Position numbers and translations under genes: made by a program. The notes beneath the pieces were generated by a model. The model saw nothing but the letters and a program-made list of their open reading frames with translations. It was not told the DNA's origin and did no database searches. Of a stretch of 64,000 bases of DNA, positions 45,001-56,020 are shown piece by piece; position 1 is the stretch's first letter, and every line of letters starts with the position of its first letter. The stretch comes from Sphaerulina vaccinii (Eukaryota > Ascomycota > Dothideomycetes > Mycosphaerellales > Mycosphaerellaceae), in contig JAKUDP010000023.1 in the NCBI GenBank assembly GCA_022570795.1, forward strand, positions 868,001-932,000. The letters are read 5' to 3'.

Positions 45001-46081
45001 TAGACGTGGCCTTGTATTACCCTTGGTTGATACTGGTCTCCAACGAGCTTCATCCTGGTACCGAAGTTGCGTGCGGACATTGTCGTTGAGCGATTCTCCG
45101 GCATCAATCACGCGTTCTGCGTTACTCGCAGCACCAAGAGTGTTCGTGCGATCCGACCCTTCCTTGCCAGTGCCATACGATCCATGCTGTTGAGATAGAG
45201 TTAAAGAAGGTCCCGAAGCACTGTTGCCATCGTCATATATGGTATCCTTGCCTTCCATGAACCGACTCAGACCACGAACCATACGGACACCACGCCGGTG
45301 CGTCGTCTGGCAACGGGTGAGATCCAGGTGAGCCATGATGCTTGCTGCCACGTCTCGAAGGAAACGCAACTCAACCTGGCTCACCCCTTGAGGTCTAGTC
45401 CTATTGTCAACCACGCCCAGTGTCCCAATTGCATAGCCTGTCGCAGTCTAAAACTTGTCAGTGTGCACCCGACATGTGCTGAATCGAGCGAGAGGTGCGA
45501 ACTCACCATGAGGGGGACTCCGATGTACGAGCGTATGTAAGGCGAGCCAACGACATGCCGGTGCTTCGCATAGCGCTCATCTACCAACAGATCAGGTAGG
45601 CACAAAGCCGCATCCTCACCGTTCGAGCCTTCTCTTGTGCGATACTTGCGGGCCAGCTTGATGGTTTCGTTTCCCCAGTCATCATCTACACGAGGCAATA
45701 CCGTCGTGCCAAAGAACATGGCATCCCCGTCTTCATGGTCCGCATCTCTTTGCAGACTGAGCGTGGGCGTCGCCTCTGCCAGAATGTATTGAGACGTATT
45801 GTCAAATAGTGACACGAGTACTCGCTTGGCACCGAGCCGTAACGCTACCAGTTGCGCAAATGCTGTGAGAGAAACATCACTCGAGGATTGCGCCGCCTGG
45901 CCATCTGGCGTTGTGTGTATATTGATCACAGATTCTGCATATCTACCACTTGAGTTAACATGCGTGTACCTCAGCAGCGAGCCCAGATTCGGGTGGCGTA
46001 CTCGACTCACCTTCGAAACTCACGCTCACGCCTACTGCCAGACCCTCTGCCATGAGGCGTGTAGTCCGCTTTGTCGGCCAT
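42099..46081 (-). CDS. GAF-type hybrid sensor histidine kinase
   Basis: Six exons: 46081-46011, 45942-45507, 45447-44514, 44457-44038, 43985-43924 and 43865-42099. The five introns are 52-68 bp, and phase is kept at every junction. The product is about 1229 aa. N-terminal GAF-like region: SLTAFAQLVALRLGAKRVLVSLFD through SYIGVPLM and ATGYAIGTLGVVDN. A long polar linker follows. The histidine-kinase H-box is SHELRSPLHGILGG with His609 as phosphoacceptor. ATP-binding lobe: N-box NIIINAIKYTDNGG, G1 DSGRGM, G2 GTGLGLSLV. A receiver domain starts at about 1073 (VLLVDDN), with phospho-Asp1147 in FMDITMPVMDG, the Thr in LTAL and Lys1202 in ITKP. It has no transmembrane segment, so it is probably cytosolic, feeding a phosphorelay (Ypd1 to Ssk1/Skn7 in fungi; pathway inferred). 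Confidence 0.92.
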
Positions 46082-47238
46082 GTTTGGTACACTTTCTGTA
46101 CCAGGCGTCTGGCGGAGGTGATATTGAAGAAAAGTATCTCGTACTTGCAAGTGATACCTGATGAGAGGCTAGCTGAAGCCTACTGTTTCGTGAGATGCAG
46201 TTTAGGCGCTAGCAGACTCGGACGAGATGCCCGCCGCCGTGAGAAAGTAGGATCAGATCAGCGAGGCCATTGTGCTCTTGTGTTGACAGTGGCGAGACGA
46301 AGGCCTTGCCTGTCTTGAAGATAGAATGAAAGTTGCGCGCTGCATGTTGGCCGTAAACAAGATGCCAGATCTCAGGGTACACATTGTAGTCGAACAGACA
46401 TGGAAGTGTCCATCGCGCGCCACATCGCGCGGTCGTGGTTTAAATCGTGACTCGGAAGAAGGTCCGCGTAGACCCTACCCATGTAGCATACCAGCCTCTT
46501 GGTGTTGAGCGAGGGCCGCAACGCGTCCAGGACTGGATTCTTGATTCAAAGGTGCCTTTCTGAAGTTGCGACCATTCAGACATCGAGCGACGGCTTGGCC
46601 ATATCTGTTGGACACCGGGTAAGAGCTCGTCGCCGTGAGGAATCTAAAAGTCCATGTAGCCGTCATGCCACGAGCCGAAGTCTAGCCACGGCGATGCCCA
46701 AGTCGCAGCAAGGAGTGCCGCATCGTGACGACGAGGTCCAGTTTGGAGCCTGCTCTTTCATTTCATTAGAGCAAGGCGCGAACTTAAGATCGAAGAGGTT
46801 GCAGATGTTTGACAAGAAACCAAGAATGGAAAGAGCAAGACAGAAAGAGAAGGAGCGACTGGTACAGCGACCTCACCGATGGTCGTCGGCATAGCAAAAG
46901 ACCTCAACACTACCACTCGAGCCACTGAACATCTGGACAACAATGGAGATGGCACAGGCCACTGTAATGGTACCGCAAAGATCATGCAGGAACGTGTTGC
47001 AGCAAGCCTTGCCAGCTCGGGAGTCATCGCTACAGAGGTCTTCAGGTAATTCGCTGGACATATACCACGCTGCTGAGCCTCTCTTGTAATCGTCGCTAGG
47101 AGTCTGGCGTGAGGATGAAGGGCCATGCGATCGCTTCTACGGCGAGACTGACTGCATGGCGCTTATTATGCACTCCACTTCAGCCGCATCTTCCTCAGCT
47201 GCGCTGCACATGCATCAACATCTTGCAAGCTGTCGAAG
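46082..47238. other. Divergent intergenic region
   Basis: Between the histidine kinase (minus) and the CorA-like gene (plus). No supported gene. Confidence 0.5.
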
Positions 47239-48873
47239 ATGCTTGTGACTTTCCAAGAAGCGCCGCTACACTTTCCTGCAGACTATGTTGACGAGGCCGA
47301 CTTTGCAGTTGTGGAGGCATGGAACTATGTTGACGTGAGTTCCCAGGACGTGAACTCTTCATTCATGCTCACACCTATAGGATTCCGGTCTGCAGAAACA
47401 CCATTCGGCGTGTCAACAACTTGATGAGTCGCAGGTAGAAGATTGGGCATGGAGAAGGGGAGCGTTTTCTACCACTGCTATTCCAGGTATTCACAAGATC
47501 AATGGTGGCCTACGACTACTCTTCGTCCAGCCTAGATCGGACAAGCAGATATTTGCAGTGCCTCAAAAGCTTATGTCCGGTAAGATTGGAGAAGCATTGA
47601 AGCTGCCTAATTGTACATTTGTGTCGTTCCAGCAGCCATCCGGCATGACATCGTGCCACACATATCCTGAAGGCGGCCGAGCAGAGGATTATACACAGCT
47701 CTGTAAGTGCGAATGCCCATACTATGACACTCGAGCTGAGACACATGGAAGCGCTCGTATTCAGGACACCGCAGAAGTTGGAGTGCTCGATTGGTGGCGT
47801 AGCTATCACACATGACTTCGAAAGTGGGATCACGACAGGCTTGAACGTCGGATACGCTTTCATGCTAGACCAACACCAAGCGAAAGCGGATCGACTCTGC
47901 TTGAGATCACCACTTACTTCATTCCTTGAGCAAGTGCGAGATGCTCAAAAGCAATGGGCTCATCCATTCTTACTGCCATGTCTGTTTCTCACCACGCATG
48001 TACAAAGAGTTCGCACCTATCTTCACGGAACGATCAATCGCGACGTTGTCCAGATCGAACGTTGCGTGGGCGTCACGACTGCTGGACGCTCGCAATCGTT
48101 TCTCTACGATCTCCGAGGAGCCAGTCGCAACACAGCCCAGGAACAGCTCTTCGTCAATGGCCAGATGCAGCGGGCTTACGCCAAAGAGCTTATTGCCAAG
48201 ATCAACGACATTTCCACCTGGATCGTGTTTGCCAAGCGATCGCCGCAGTGGGACATCGACTGTATAGATCTTGTGCTGAATATACTCAACAACAGCACTA
48301 AGCTACAGTCCTATCGCAGATCGTCAGACAAACTCTTCCGAGAGACTCTGTTGTACATACGCAGCTACAGTGAGGCTTGTAGAGAGATTACGCTTAGCTC
48401 TGAGGCTAGGATGCAGCTACAACTCAACATCGTATGTTCTACCATACAACCGTGCCAGCTTGATGCTGACTTCTGCACAGCTGTATACCTCGATCGCCCA
48501 AGACGACGGCCAGACGAGCGCTCGACTAGCAGCGGCAGCCGGGAGAGACAGCACGAGCATGAAGATCATCGCTCTCATCACTGCAGCTTACTTACCTGGT
48601 ACTTTCATCGCAACACTCTTCAGTATGGGTATGTTCTCGTGGCAGAACACTTCAAGTTCAAATGCTGTTGCACAAAGCTCCGTCTCTCCGGACTTCTGGG
48701 TCTACTGGGCGGTCACAGTACCACTTACGATCATGACCTTGACTGGCTGGGCAGTCTGGTGGAAGTTCGAGAAGTATCGTTTCGATCGAGATGTGCCGCA
48801 GGTCGCTCGACAACAAGCTAGACAGAGCTCTTTCGGCGTAGAGATGTTGCCGTGGAAGTCGAGGCATGCTTGA
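47239..48873 (+). CDS. CorA-like membrane protein
   Basis: Four exons: 47239-47334, 47381-47702, 47752-48431 and 48481-48873, with introns of 46, 49 and 49 bp (donors GTGAGT, GTAAGT, GTATGT). About 496 aa. The long soluble N-terminal part contains LRLLFVQPR, FVSFQQPSGM and FRTPQKLECSIGGVAITHD, followed by long helices. Two membrane helices at the C-terminus (about 393-418, KIIALITAAYLPGTFIATLF, and 435-457, FWVYWAVTVPLTIMTLTGW) follow the CorA layout. The GMN magnesium-filter motif at the end of helix 1 is replaced by SMGMF, as is common in fungal CorA-like proteins, so magnesium transport is doubtful. The start at 47239 is the first ATG of the frame; an upstream exon is possible. Confidence 0.8.
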
Positions 48874-49770
48874 GATCGGACTTGCTTCTGTCTGTATAGA
48901 CCCACATGGGGAGGAGTGTCTTAGGGTTGCCCGAAACCACTGGGACGACGATGAGGTCGTGCGATCAGTACTTAAGTCGGCCATCCGATCAACTGGACGA
49001 TGTTTACAATATATGGAGACTTTGACCGCGATCGCCGACGATGGTAGAGCTGTATCTACGAAAAGCCGAGTTAATGACATTCAGAAAATATGGCTTTTTG
49101 GGATTCTGTACAGGCATGATCGTGGAATCGTGTCCATCTCCCAAGGTCGATAACCTCTCGACATGTTCGTCGTACTCGCAAGGCTCATGACCGCATACAT
49201 CGAAAGCCGGCACAATCCATCTCATGAAACAGTCAGAGAACCACAGAAGTACTAGAACTCTGGGCCTAGTGCCTACTGGACTATCTGACCTCGTATTAAT
49301 CTCCAATCCAGTTAGCACTATACACAGCGATGCTTCATGTTCTGGGTGTCGAGAAGAAGTGGTAACTCAGTTTGTAAAGACAGCATTCTCATTTTCTCGA
49401 CACCAACATTCCTCGCGCAACTTACATGTAGCACTGACAGCATGCAGATGGGTCGAAGGTGCTCGACTGGGTCATCGAAAGCTCATCAGTCGTCCGCAAA
49501 GAGCAAAAGAACTGCTGTTTTCAAGGTGACTGGCTGATTAGCAACGACCATCGATCGCCCTTTTGCACTGCATTATACAAAAGGTTGGAAACAGAGCAAA
49601 AGCTCTTGCGAGGCTCTCGCGTGTCTGCTCGCCCCCAAAAAGTGGTCGTTTTCCGCCCAGTTCTCGATCAAGTCAGGAGATATCGGTTCTTCGACACAAT
49701 CACAAGCTGTACTAAAGACATAGTAGATCAGGTGGAAGCAAAAGAACCAAAGACTTCTCTTGAGATGAGC
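48874..49770. other. Intergenic
   Basis: Contains the second copy of the 38-bp motif (48920-48957). No supported gene. Confidence 0.5.
48920..48957. repeat. 38-bp motif, copy 2 (pair with 28577-28614)
   Basis: Starts CTTAGGGTTGCCCGAAAC and ends GACGACGATGAGGT; five mismatches to copy 1 and unrelated flanks. The minus strand reads LIVVPVVSGNPK, against LIVVLGVSGNPK in copy 1. Confidence 0.6.
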
Positions 49771-49897
49771 AAAAAAGATGGAGATGCAGGGAATCGAACT
49801 GTTTGATAGTCAGAATCAATGCTTGGATGAACAGTTGAAGATGTTACTTGCCCCTGGACCACTTCTAGAAGTCGCTGCAATGCAGTGCTAAAGAAGT
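49771..49897 (-). ncRNA. Pol III-like (tRNA-related) element, copy B
   Basis: Read on the minus strand it begins ACTTCTTTAGCACTGCA, has an A-box-like TGGTCCAGGGG, a B-box-like AGTTCGATTCC, ends CCCTGCATCTCCA as many tRNA genes do, and is followed by a T6 run (terminator). A GGGTATAAT sits just upstream (49906-49898). Its ends are nearly identical to the element at 56987-57113; the middle differs. The T-arm is not paired, so it is not an ordinary tRNA. CAGGGG near the start can pair with TCCCTG near the end, and AACTGTT with AACAGTT inside, suggesting a long hairpin. It could be a tRNA-derived SINE or an unknown structured RNA. Confidence 0.5.
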
Positions 49898-50344
49898 ATT
49901 ATACCCTTTCAATGCTGTCAGTTGTTGACCTGAACTGTAAAGCTAATTGTTGTGCGTACACTAAACCACATCTTGAAGTGCATCTATACTATTCTGCCTT
50001 CTAGATAAGACACTTAGCGAAAGTTGAGGTCCCAATGCAAGAGCAAGTAGAAAGCAGCAGATATGATGAGAAGCCAGTAAGACATATAGTAGTGGTAGTG
50101 TATATATAAATTGATGAAAAGACAAGTCGCAACCTATGAAAACCTTCGCAACAGACAGCCGACCTTGGCATCCTCCTCCAAACCCCTGACATTCTTACCA
50201 TTCTGGTCTGAATTGAGACTCTTCCGCGATGCCAACTCCTTCGAGATCCTCAACAAATAGTCAGAAAGTGACCTCGACTAACATCCAACTCCATAAGACC
50301 CGCCCTTCTGGTTATCGACTTGTTGCTCGCGAGACGCTATCATC
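49898..50344. other. Intergenic, AT-rich
   Basis: Between the Pol III-like element (read leftwards) and the 3' end of the GIY-YIG gene (minus). Includes a TA-repeat-like run near 50090-50110. No gene seen. Confidence 0.5.
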
Positions 50345-52541
50345 TCAATAGCTGGCCAGAAAGCGATTTGCAGGGACGTTCTGTACTCCTCGAGTGGACT
50401 TTTGAGGGTTGAACGAAGCTCTCTGCAGAGCCCGATTGGCACTCATCCGAGCCTCTCGAGTATAGCTGCAGCCTCTTCCGAGACGATTACATGGTGCACA
50501 GTGGGTTCGGCCTGCCATTTTGGCACAATTCAAGGTAGTCTCGGAGTGATTGCCAAAAGCTCTCTTGTTGCCGAAGAAGCACCAGTCGCACTTGGCTCTG
50601 ATGGCACTATGGTGCCTGTACGCAGCAGGGACCGGCGGATAGGGGTCGGCGTTCTCGGGATCTGGAATGTGTTCAGCACCAAGTCGTTGAAGTTCTTGTT
50701 GAATGGCGACTTTGTTGAGCTGTCTGAGAGCCCTGTTGGCAGGTCGGGGCGTCAGAGGACCAGTGAGGAGCCGAGAAGTCACAGCCTGTTGCAGGTGATC
50801 GACCTCGATCTTCTTGATTTTGGCGGAACCGAAGTCAATCAAGAAGGGAAATTGAGCATTTCGTCCACGTTCTTCTCGTAGGAAGAAGGCTCGCAGTGCA
50901 GTGCTTCGGACATAGCCCTCTGTGATGTTGGTCAGGGGCTGTTGGTGTACTCTGTTGTACATTCGCGTCATCTGGAGAAGGTTAGCAGTATGCCCATGTT
51001 AGAGCAGGATCACATCGACTCACCTGGATGTACTGCTGTTTCCATACACCACGACCATCGATCCACTCAGCTCGTACAGCGACTCCTTCGCCCTCGTGGA
51101 AATCACTCATAGACCCGACTGTTGGCTGCATTCCGTGTGAGATCGGATGTGGCTGACCGTCGAGCTTGACTTCTACAACGACATGGCACCTGGTGCCAAC
51201 TTCAGGACCTTCGGTGAGCGAGAAGTAGAAGTTAGTGTCATCTTCTGAGCCATCAATACCGAAGTGGTTCTGCGTCCACAACAGCTTTTGACCACCGCTG
51301 AGACGAACCGTACAGTCTGTTCGTCTGAACTCGGCGAATCGACCTGGGCTCTCAACCATGGTCCAAGTGGTTTTGCTGTAGGTGAGCTCGGTCAAAGGTG
51401 TCTTCCAGTTCAGGCCGACCTTGCAACCGAATTTGGCATTGCTGCGGCAGCCGCCTGGCCACTGGGTCTGCCGAAAGACCTGCTCCGAGAGATTGCCCAT
51501 GAAGAGAGCAGAGTCCTTGTCGATAGAGTACTTGGCGACTCTCGAAAGGGCATCGCCATTGCTTGTCACTTGAGCATCTTCGTTGTCGTCGATAGTGTCA
51601 TCGACTATGCGCAGATTGCGAACTACAGGGCTTGCAGTTTCCAACAGCTCGACCCAAAGCTGCTCGAAGAGTCTCAGAAGGGCACCCTCACCAGCACCCT
51701 CCTCCTTACTGACATAGCTAAGTGCCCACATGTCGTAGTTAGAGGCTGCCTTAGCAGATCGGTAGTGGACACCCAAAGGCTTATCTTTATTGCTTTCGCT
51801 GACGTGCTGGCTCATTCGACCTTCGAAGGTGCTTCCGGTCTGGCCAACATAGAGCTCTGGAAGTCTGCTGCTGTTGCTGCGAAATGTGTGCGGGATGGTA
51901 CAGTAGACACCAAGCTTCTTACCATTGGGTGCATAACCCGGGCCAAGCTTTGCAGTCAGATCACGAATGCCCTGCAGCGTGAAGTTGCCTGAGTTGAGAT
52001 AGTCGTAGAGACGTCTGTTGACAGCTGCAATACTGGCGCAAAAGGAAGCAGTCGTCTCTCTACGTCTGTCGGCTGTGTTGATGAAGTTGTTCTGAAGGAA
52101 CTCTGGCACCTTTGGAAAGTCCTGAAGATTGGCATGCCAAGTGCTCACTAGACCATGAACAGTGCGATGCAAGAGACCTCTGCTGAAATCAACATCTTTC
52201 AGCGTGTCTTGGTGGACGGTGACGTAGCGAGGAGGTCCGAGTTGAATCGACAGAGGGTCGCCGATGACTGGACCACGCGCATCACCAATGGTTAGGATAG
52301 ACTTCACGACCCATCCATGTCGACCGCGCGAGCCATCTGCATTGTTTCGTAACAAGACCTGCAGACGATCACCTTTTTCGTGACTTTGAACAAGCGATAT
52401 GCACTTGACCTCATCGCCTTTCTTGACGTTCAACCAGCCATTAGCCAAAGCTTCAGCAGGTAGGGCCGTGCTACGCGTAACGAGGGCAGGATAGTTGATT
52501 GGCCAGTTTCCGATGTTGCTTGCTGTCTGTGTGAAAGCCAT
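50345..52541 (-). CDS. GIY-YIG domain protein with C-terminal Cys cluster
   Basis: Two exons, 52541-51024 and 50971-50345, joined by a 52-bp intron (GTGAGT donor, GCTAAC branch, CCAG acceptor); 714 aa. The ATG at 52541 is preferred; the frame upstream lacks an ATG. Residues 36-90 look like an SH3-like domain (ADGSRGRHGWVVKSIL). The GIY-YIG core is at about 210-260: LGVYCTIPHTF, then LPELYVGQTGSTFEGRMSQHV, with YVG for YIG and Arg242 as a candidate catalytic residue. A central beta-rich region (WTMVESPGRFAEF, FYFSLTEGPEVGTRC) has no recognised family. The C-terminal exon ends in a Cys-rich cluster (KCDWC, CAKMAGRTHCAPC, GRGCSYT) that resembles a zinc site. GIY-YIG domains usually cut DNA; in fungi a few such families are uncharacterised. 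Activity is inferred. Confidence 0.8.
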
Positions 52542-53509
52542 GAGAAAGGCGGGAGGACTATGAGGGGAGTGGAGGGCTTGGGTGCGACGATGGTGATGAG
52601 GGAGATCGCTGGGAACGGGTCGTGAGAGGTTATCGTTGTTGAGTCGTGAGTCGGTGGGAGCTTTGGGTTGATCTCGCGTCGAGCCTGACAGAGACAAAAG
52701 ACGATCTGACAGTCCAGAGAAGAAGTGCGGCTCGTTGATATGTATGATATTGGCCCGAAGACATGTTTGCTGCTAAGGTAGTCCAATCGAAGGAGATGCC
52801 TCCAGAACGTTTGAGGTGCTTGTGTCTCTCCTTAAGTGAAGAACCTTTGTATGTCTTCTTAGATGAATCACGTTCGAAGTCTTTGTAAGCCTTCCTAACT
52901 GGAAAGCGCTTCTGGTCATCGTAAGGTGTCCTTGGGTGAAGGACGCTTGAGGTCTGTGCAAGTCTCCTAGTGTGAAGATTGATTGGCGATACAATGTGCT
53001 AACACTGAGATTAGCAAGGCTCAAGGGGATATTGTAGTCATAGCAGTGCTGAGGCACTATCTTGCAGGCTTATATGTAGGTCCTGGCCACATCTTCGGTC
53101 GACAAGCATTGTCAATCCTAACTCGAGTAACATTCTTATTCGAGCCGAGGAACTTCGAGTACAATAGAAGCCGTGCATATCTGTCAAGTCTCTCCATCAG
53201 TGTGTGGAACTTTGGCTGCGCAGAATAGCTTGAATGGTTCATTGTCCATGCTATGATGTTTTGGCCAATCTTTGCCTCCATTGTCGTGGGTCAGACTGGC
53301 CTGGCTGACAGGACGAAGGGAGTTTGTATAGTGCGAGATCGTATAGTGCATAGGCTGCTCTGAGTATTGTGATGGCTGTACATGGATGATAAGGGAGCAG
53401 GTGTTGTCGAAATAGCGATGCCGATGCCGAGGACGCCGAAAGTAGGCCCGCCATATATCCTCGACTTCAGCCGGCTCAATGCCCCATTTCTGCTGTAGCC
53501 ACCAATACC
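52542..53509. other. Intergenic with degenerate tandem repeats
   Basis: Divergent promoters of the GIY-YIG gene (minus) and the chimeric gene (plus). The only structure is the repeat tract at 52795-52985. Confidence 0.5.
52795..52985. repeat. Degenerate ~36-40-bp tandem repeat
   Basis: Five or so diverged units. On the minus strand each begins with a TTYACYYAGG-type core, and translation shows a repeating FTLGDLHR/FTQGHLTM/FQLGRLTK/IHLRRHTK/LHLRRDTS pattern. It is located 250-450 bp upstream of the GIY-YIG start. Confidence 0.6.
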
Positions 53510-54210
53510 ATGTCGTAAGTCTCTCTCCTGCTAGAATGTTAGCGAATGCGTTGCGAAACCTCTACTAATCGTGATCTAGGCACTCAGCAAGTCTCACGGC
53601 GCAGTGCGCCACCAAATCTGGCGTGGAGCTTTACCAACTGCAGCCGACCTTTGCGAATGGAGTCGCTCTTCTTCCTTCTCCTTCCCTTGAATGGGATAGT
53701 TCCTGGCTTGCCGACGAAGAAGTATGTGTAAGCTGTCACGAGCTGTGCTTGTGTCTGAGTTTGGCACGGTGCTGATCTTCATAGGACGCGTCGATTGAAG
53801 AAGAAGAACTCAACAAGACCAAGCCAATTTGGACAAGCAACCCAGCCGACATCTCGACTGAAGAGTACGGTGCTTTCTACAAGTCTGCGCGTACGCGCAA
53901 GGCCAGCAGCAGTGCCGAGGATGAGCCTGCGGCCAAGCGCGTCGCGTCCGAGGCCGAGAGGCCATGTAGTGATGGAGAGGAGAGCAAATCGCGTCCTGTG
54001 CTTGCGGAAGTTGCGTATGTGCGCGTCTTCCTGTCTGAAGTTAGCATTGTGCTGACATTTGGGCTTAGAGTCAACACAACCACCATGATGCACGCCCAAC
54101 CACGACTCGATACTTCTACGACTATTACCACCACCACCACCGCACGACCTCGCGCTGTCGCGCCGCAGGCGAAGCTGAAGCAGTCGCGTCTGTCTTTTGG
54201 GCCGCGCTGA
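53510..54210 (+). CDS. Small chimeric protein carrying an Hsp90 middle-domain segment
   Basis: Four exons: 53510-53514 (ATG TC), 53580-53721, 53785-54014 and 54069-54210. Introns are 65, 63 and 54 bp, with GTAAGT or GTATGT donors, CTAAT or CTGA(C) branches and TAG acceptors; phase is kept throughout. 172 aa. Residues 1-49 are unrecognised (MSHSASLTAQC...WLADEE). Residues from about 54 to 82 match the Hsp90 middle domain almost word for word: EEELNKTKPIWTSNPADI followed by STEEYGAFYKS. The homology then stops abruptly and continues into a Lys/Arg/Glu/Ser-rich tail, a poly-Thr run and a C-terminal KQSRLSFGPR that resembles a PCNA-interacting QxxLxF peptide. No other part of Hsp90 is present. 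It looks like a captured fragment fused into a new gene. Expression is unproven. Confidence 0.6.
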
Positions 54211-55324
54211 AAAGCAATTTTTTATTCTGAGTGTGAAAATTTCCGGCCATTTGGGGCAATACCATCCGCGCAGAAGCGCTTCATTCATATCATGAGAAGA
54301 TGAAAACTGATTCTTACCCAAACCTTACACATCAGTCACATCGTGCTTCGCTTCTACTTCTCGCAAGCTTCGCTTCTACCTTACCACTGACTTGTCGAAC
54401 AGTGTTGGCAGATTGCCATGGTAGGCTTGACTCTTGAGCGCAGGTCAGCATGATGTACAGTCAAGCTACCGAATCGATAACTGCTTTCATCAGGATTACC
54501 AACACACCTCAAGACTCCGCCGTCACCGGCTCAGGTGTACACTCACTGCTCGTGCCTTTATAGGTCAACATGACCAGTTTATCCACAACACGTCCTGAAA
54601 TCTTTCTTGAATGGCTTCCAGGCACTACAATTCCACCCACGATGTTTGAATGCTTGCACATAATCACAGCCATCGTCTAGTCTACTCTTGATGAGGAGAC
54701 AAGCCATGCGAGTTCCATTTTGCCAGCTCCATCACGGTTTCGCGCATCGCTACTGGGTATGGAGTCGATCGGCTGGGGTGCGTGAGCAGGTCAATGCAGA
54801 GCTATTGCTCAGAAATCGAAAGGCGGTAGTGCCCATTGCTTCTTGTTGTCGTTACAGCGCTCGAGGAGGATTCTAAAATTTTCAACCTTTGTTGGAGCGA
54901 AGTTCACTAGCGCGTTCTTTTGGTACATTAAGCGAGCCAATGGCAGAGATCATACAAGTACCAAGATACCTACTCTTCCTGCACTGCCCCAGCTTCGACA
55001 AGACACATGCGTTGAGTGGTCATATTGTTCTGCGTCTTCATTTGAACCATATGCCGCTAAGTGCGGCACGCGTACCCTGCCGTTTGCCCACGAGAGACAC
55101 CATGAAAGGCGATATATGCAAGTTGTGTATGGCTGGCAGCAGCGTCCAAGCAGCAAGCTACATATTACATGTACACCAGGCCAAGTCTCTGCTAAGGCAA
55201 GTTTGCTCATGTCCAAGCTACATGTAGCCTATAAATCTGGTCCCATACGAACTTGCTTGGTGCCGGAATATATCAGAGCACCTCGTTCTAATTCGAACAG
55301 CTCTCGTCTATTCTCCCAGACACA
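54211..55324. other. Intergenic
   Basis: No supported gene. Overlapping frames at 54843-55844 are shadows of the RING gene and its leader. Confidence 0.5.
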
Positions 55325-56020
55325 ATGGACAACGACTACACACCAAGCCGCGGTAGATACTCTGCTGGGCCTTCCTCCTCTGGCGTGTACATGCGTTTCC
55401 TCCTCAACCCAAACACAGTCCACTACATTGGTTCTACCCAGGAGTGGACTCAAACTCGGGACGATCGCCACGCTCAATGGACCAGGACTATGGAGAGCAA
55501 CAGTCGTACAAACAGCGGAGTCAACACTGGCAGCAACGAGGATTTGCCTTCACAAATCGACACTGATCAAGATACTACCAACGACACATCTGCATCTGAC
55601 ATTCATTACCCAGCGAGTCGAATTGTGGCTGAATTTCTCGAGCAACAACGTATGCCACTGGGAACCACCCGCTTGCCAGAGTCTACCAATGCCAATGACT
55701 ATATCTCTGATGAGGAAACATCTACTCAAGACTTTGAAGCCGGTGTTACTTCTGATAACGTTACCACTCTCAATGATCACAACCCAGTGGACAACATCCC
55801 ACGCCCATCGCCAAGTGCACACTCTGCATACGTTCAAAGTTTGACCAACAACTTTGCCAAACCATGTGAATGCACGATTTGCAACCAGCAACAAGCACAA
55901 GGTCATATGACTGGCTGCGGTCATGTATTTTGTGTTACATGTCTTCAAGAGTGGGCACAGGTTGGGTTTCCTCAAAGGGGCGATCTATGTCCAATGTGCA
56001 GGACTTCGCTATTCACCTGA
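55325..56020 (+). CDS. RING-finger protein (putative E3 ubiquitin ligase)
   Basis: 231-aa intronless protein. The N-terminal 175 residues are polar and disordered, rich in Ser, Thr, Asn and Asp. The C-terminal RING finger has the zinc ligands in order: CTIC, then GHMTGCGHVFCVTC, then DLCPMC, a C3HC4-type pattern with Cys-Gly-His in the centre. RING domains bring ubiquitin-loaded E2 enzymes to substrates. There is no membrane segment or other domain to show the target. A weak similarity in its N-terminus, NTVHYIGSTQEW, recalls the YIG of GIY-YIG proteins and may be chance. It lies inside the block flanked by the inverted Pol III-like elements. Confidence 0.75.
   Translation: MDNDYTPSRGRYSAGPSSSGVYMRFLLNPNTVHYIGSTQEWTQTRDDRHAQWTRTMESNSRTNSGVNTGSNEDLPSQIDTDQDTTNDTSASDIHYPASRIVAEFLEQQRMPLGTTRLPESTNANDYISDEETSTQDFEAGVTSDNVTTLNDHNPVDNIPRPSPSAHSAYVQSLTNNFAKPCECTICNQQQAQGHMTGCGHVFCVTCLQEWAQVGFPQRGDLCPMCRTSLFT

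Noticed and set aside
54843..55844. 333-codon plus-strand frame overlapping the RING gene
   Set aside because: The RING gene in another phase has an intact zinc-finger pattern. The longer frame has no domain and its composition is that of a shadow frame.
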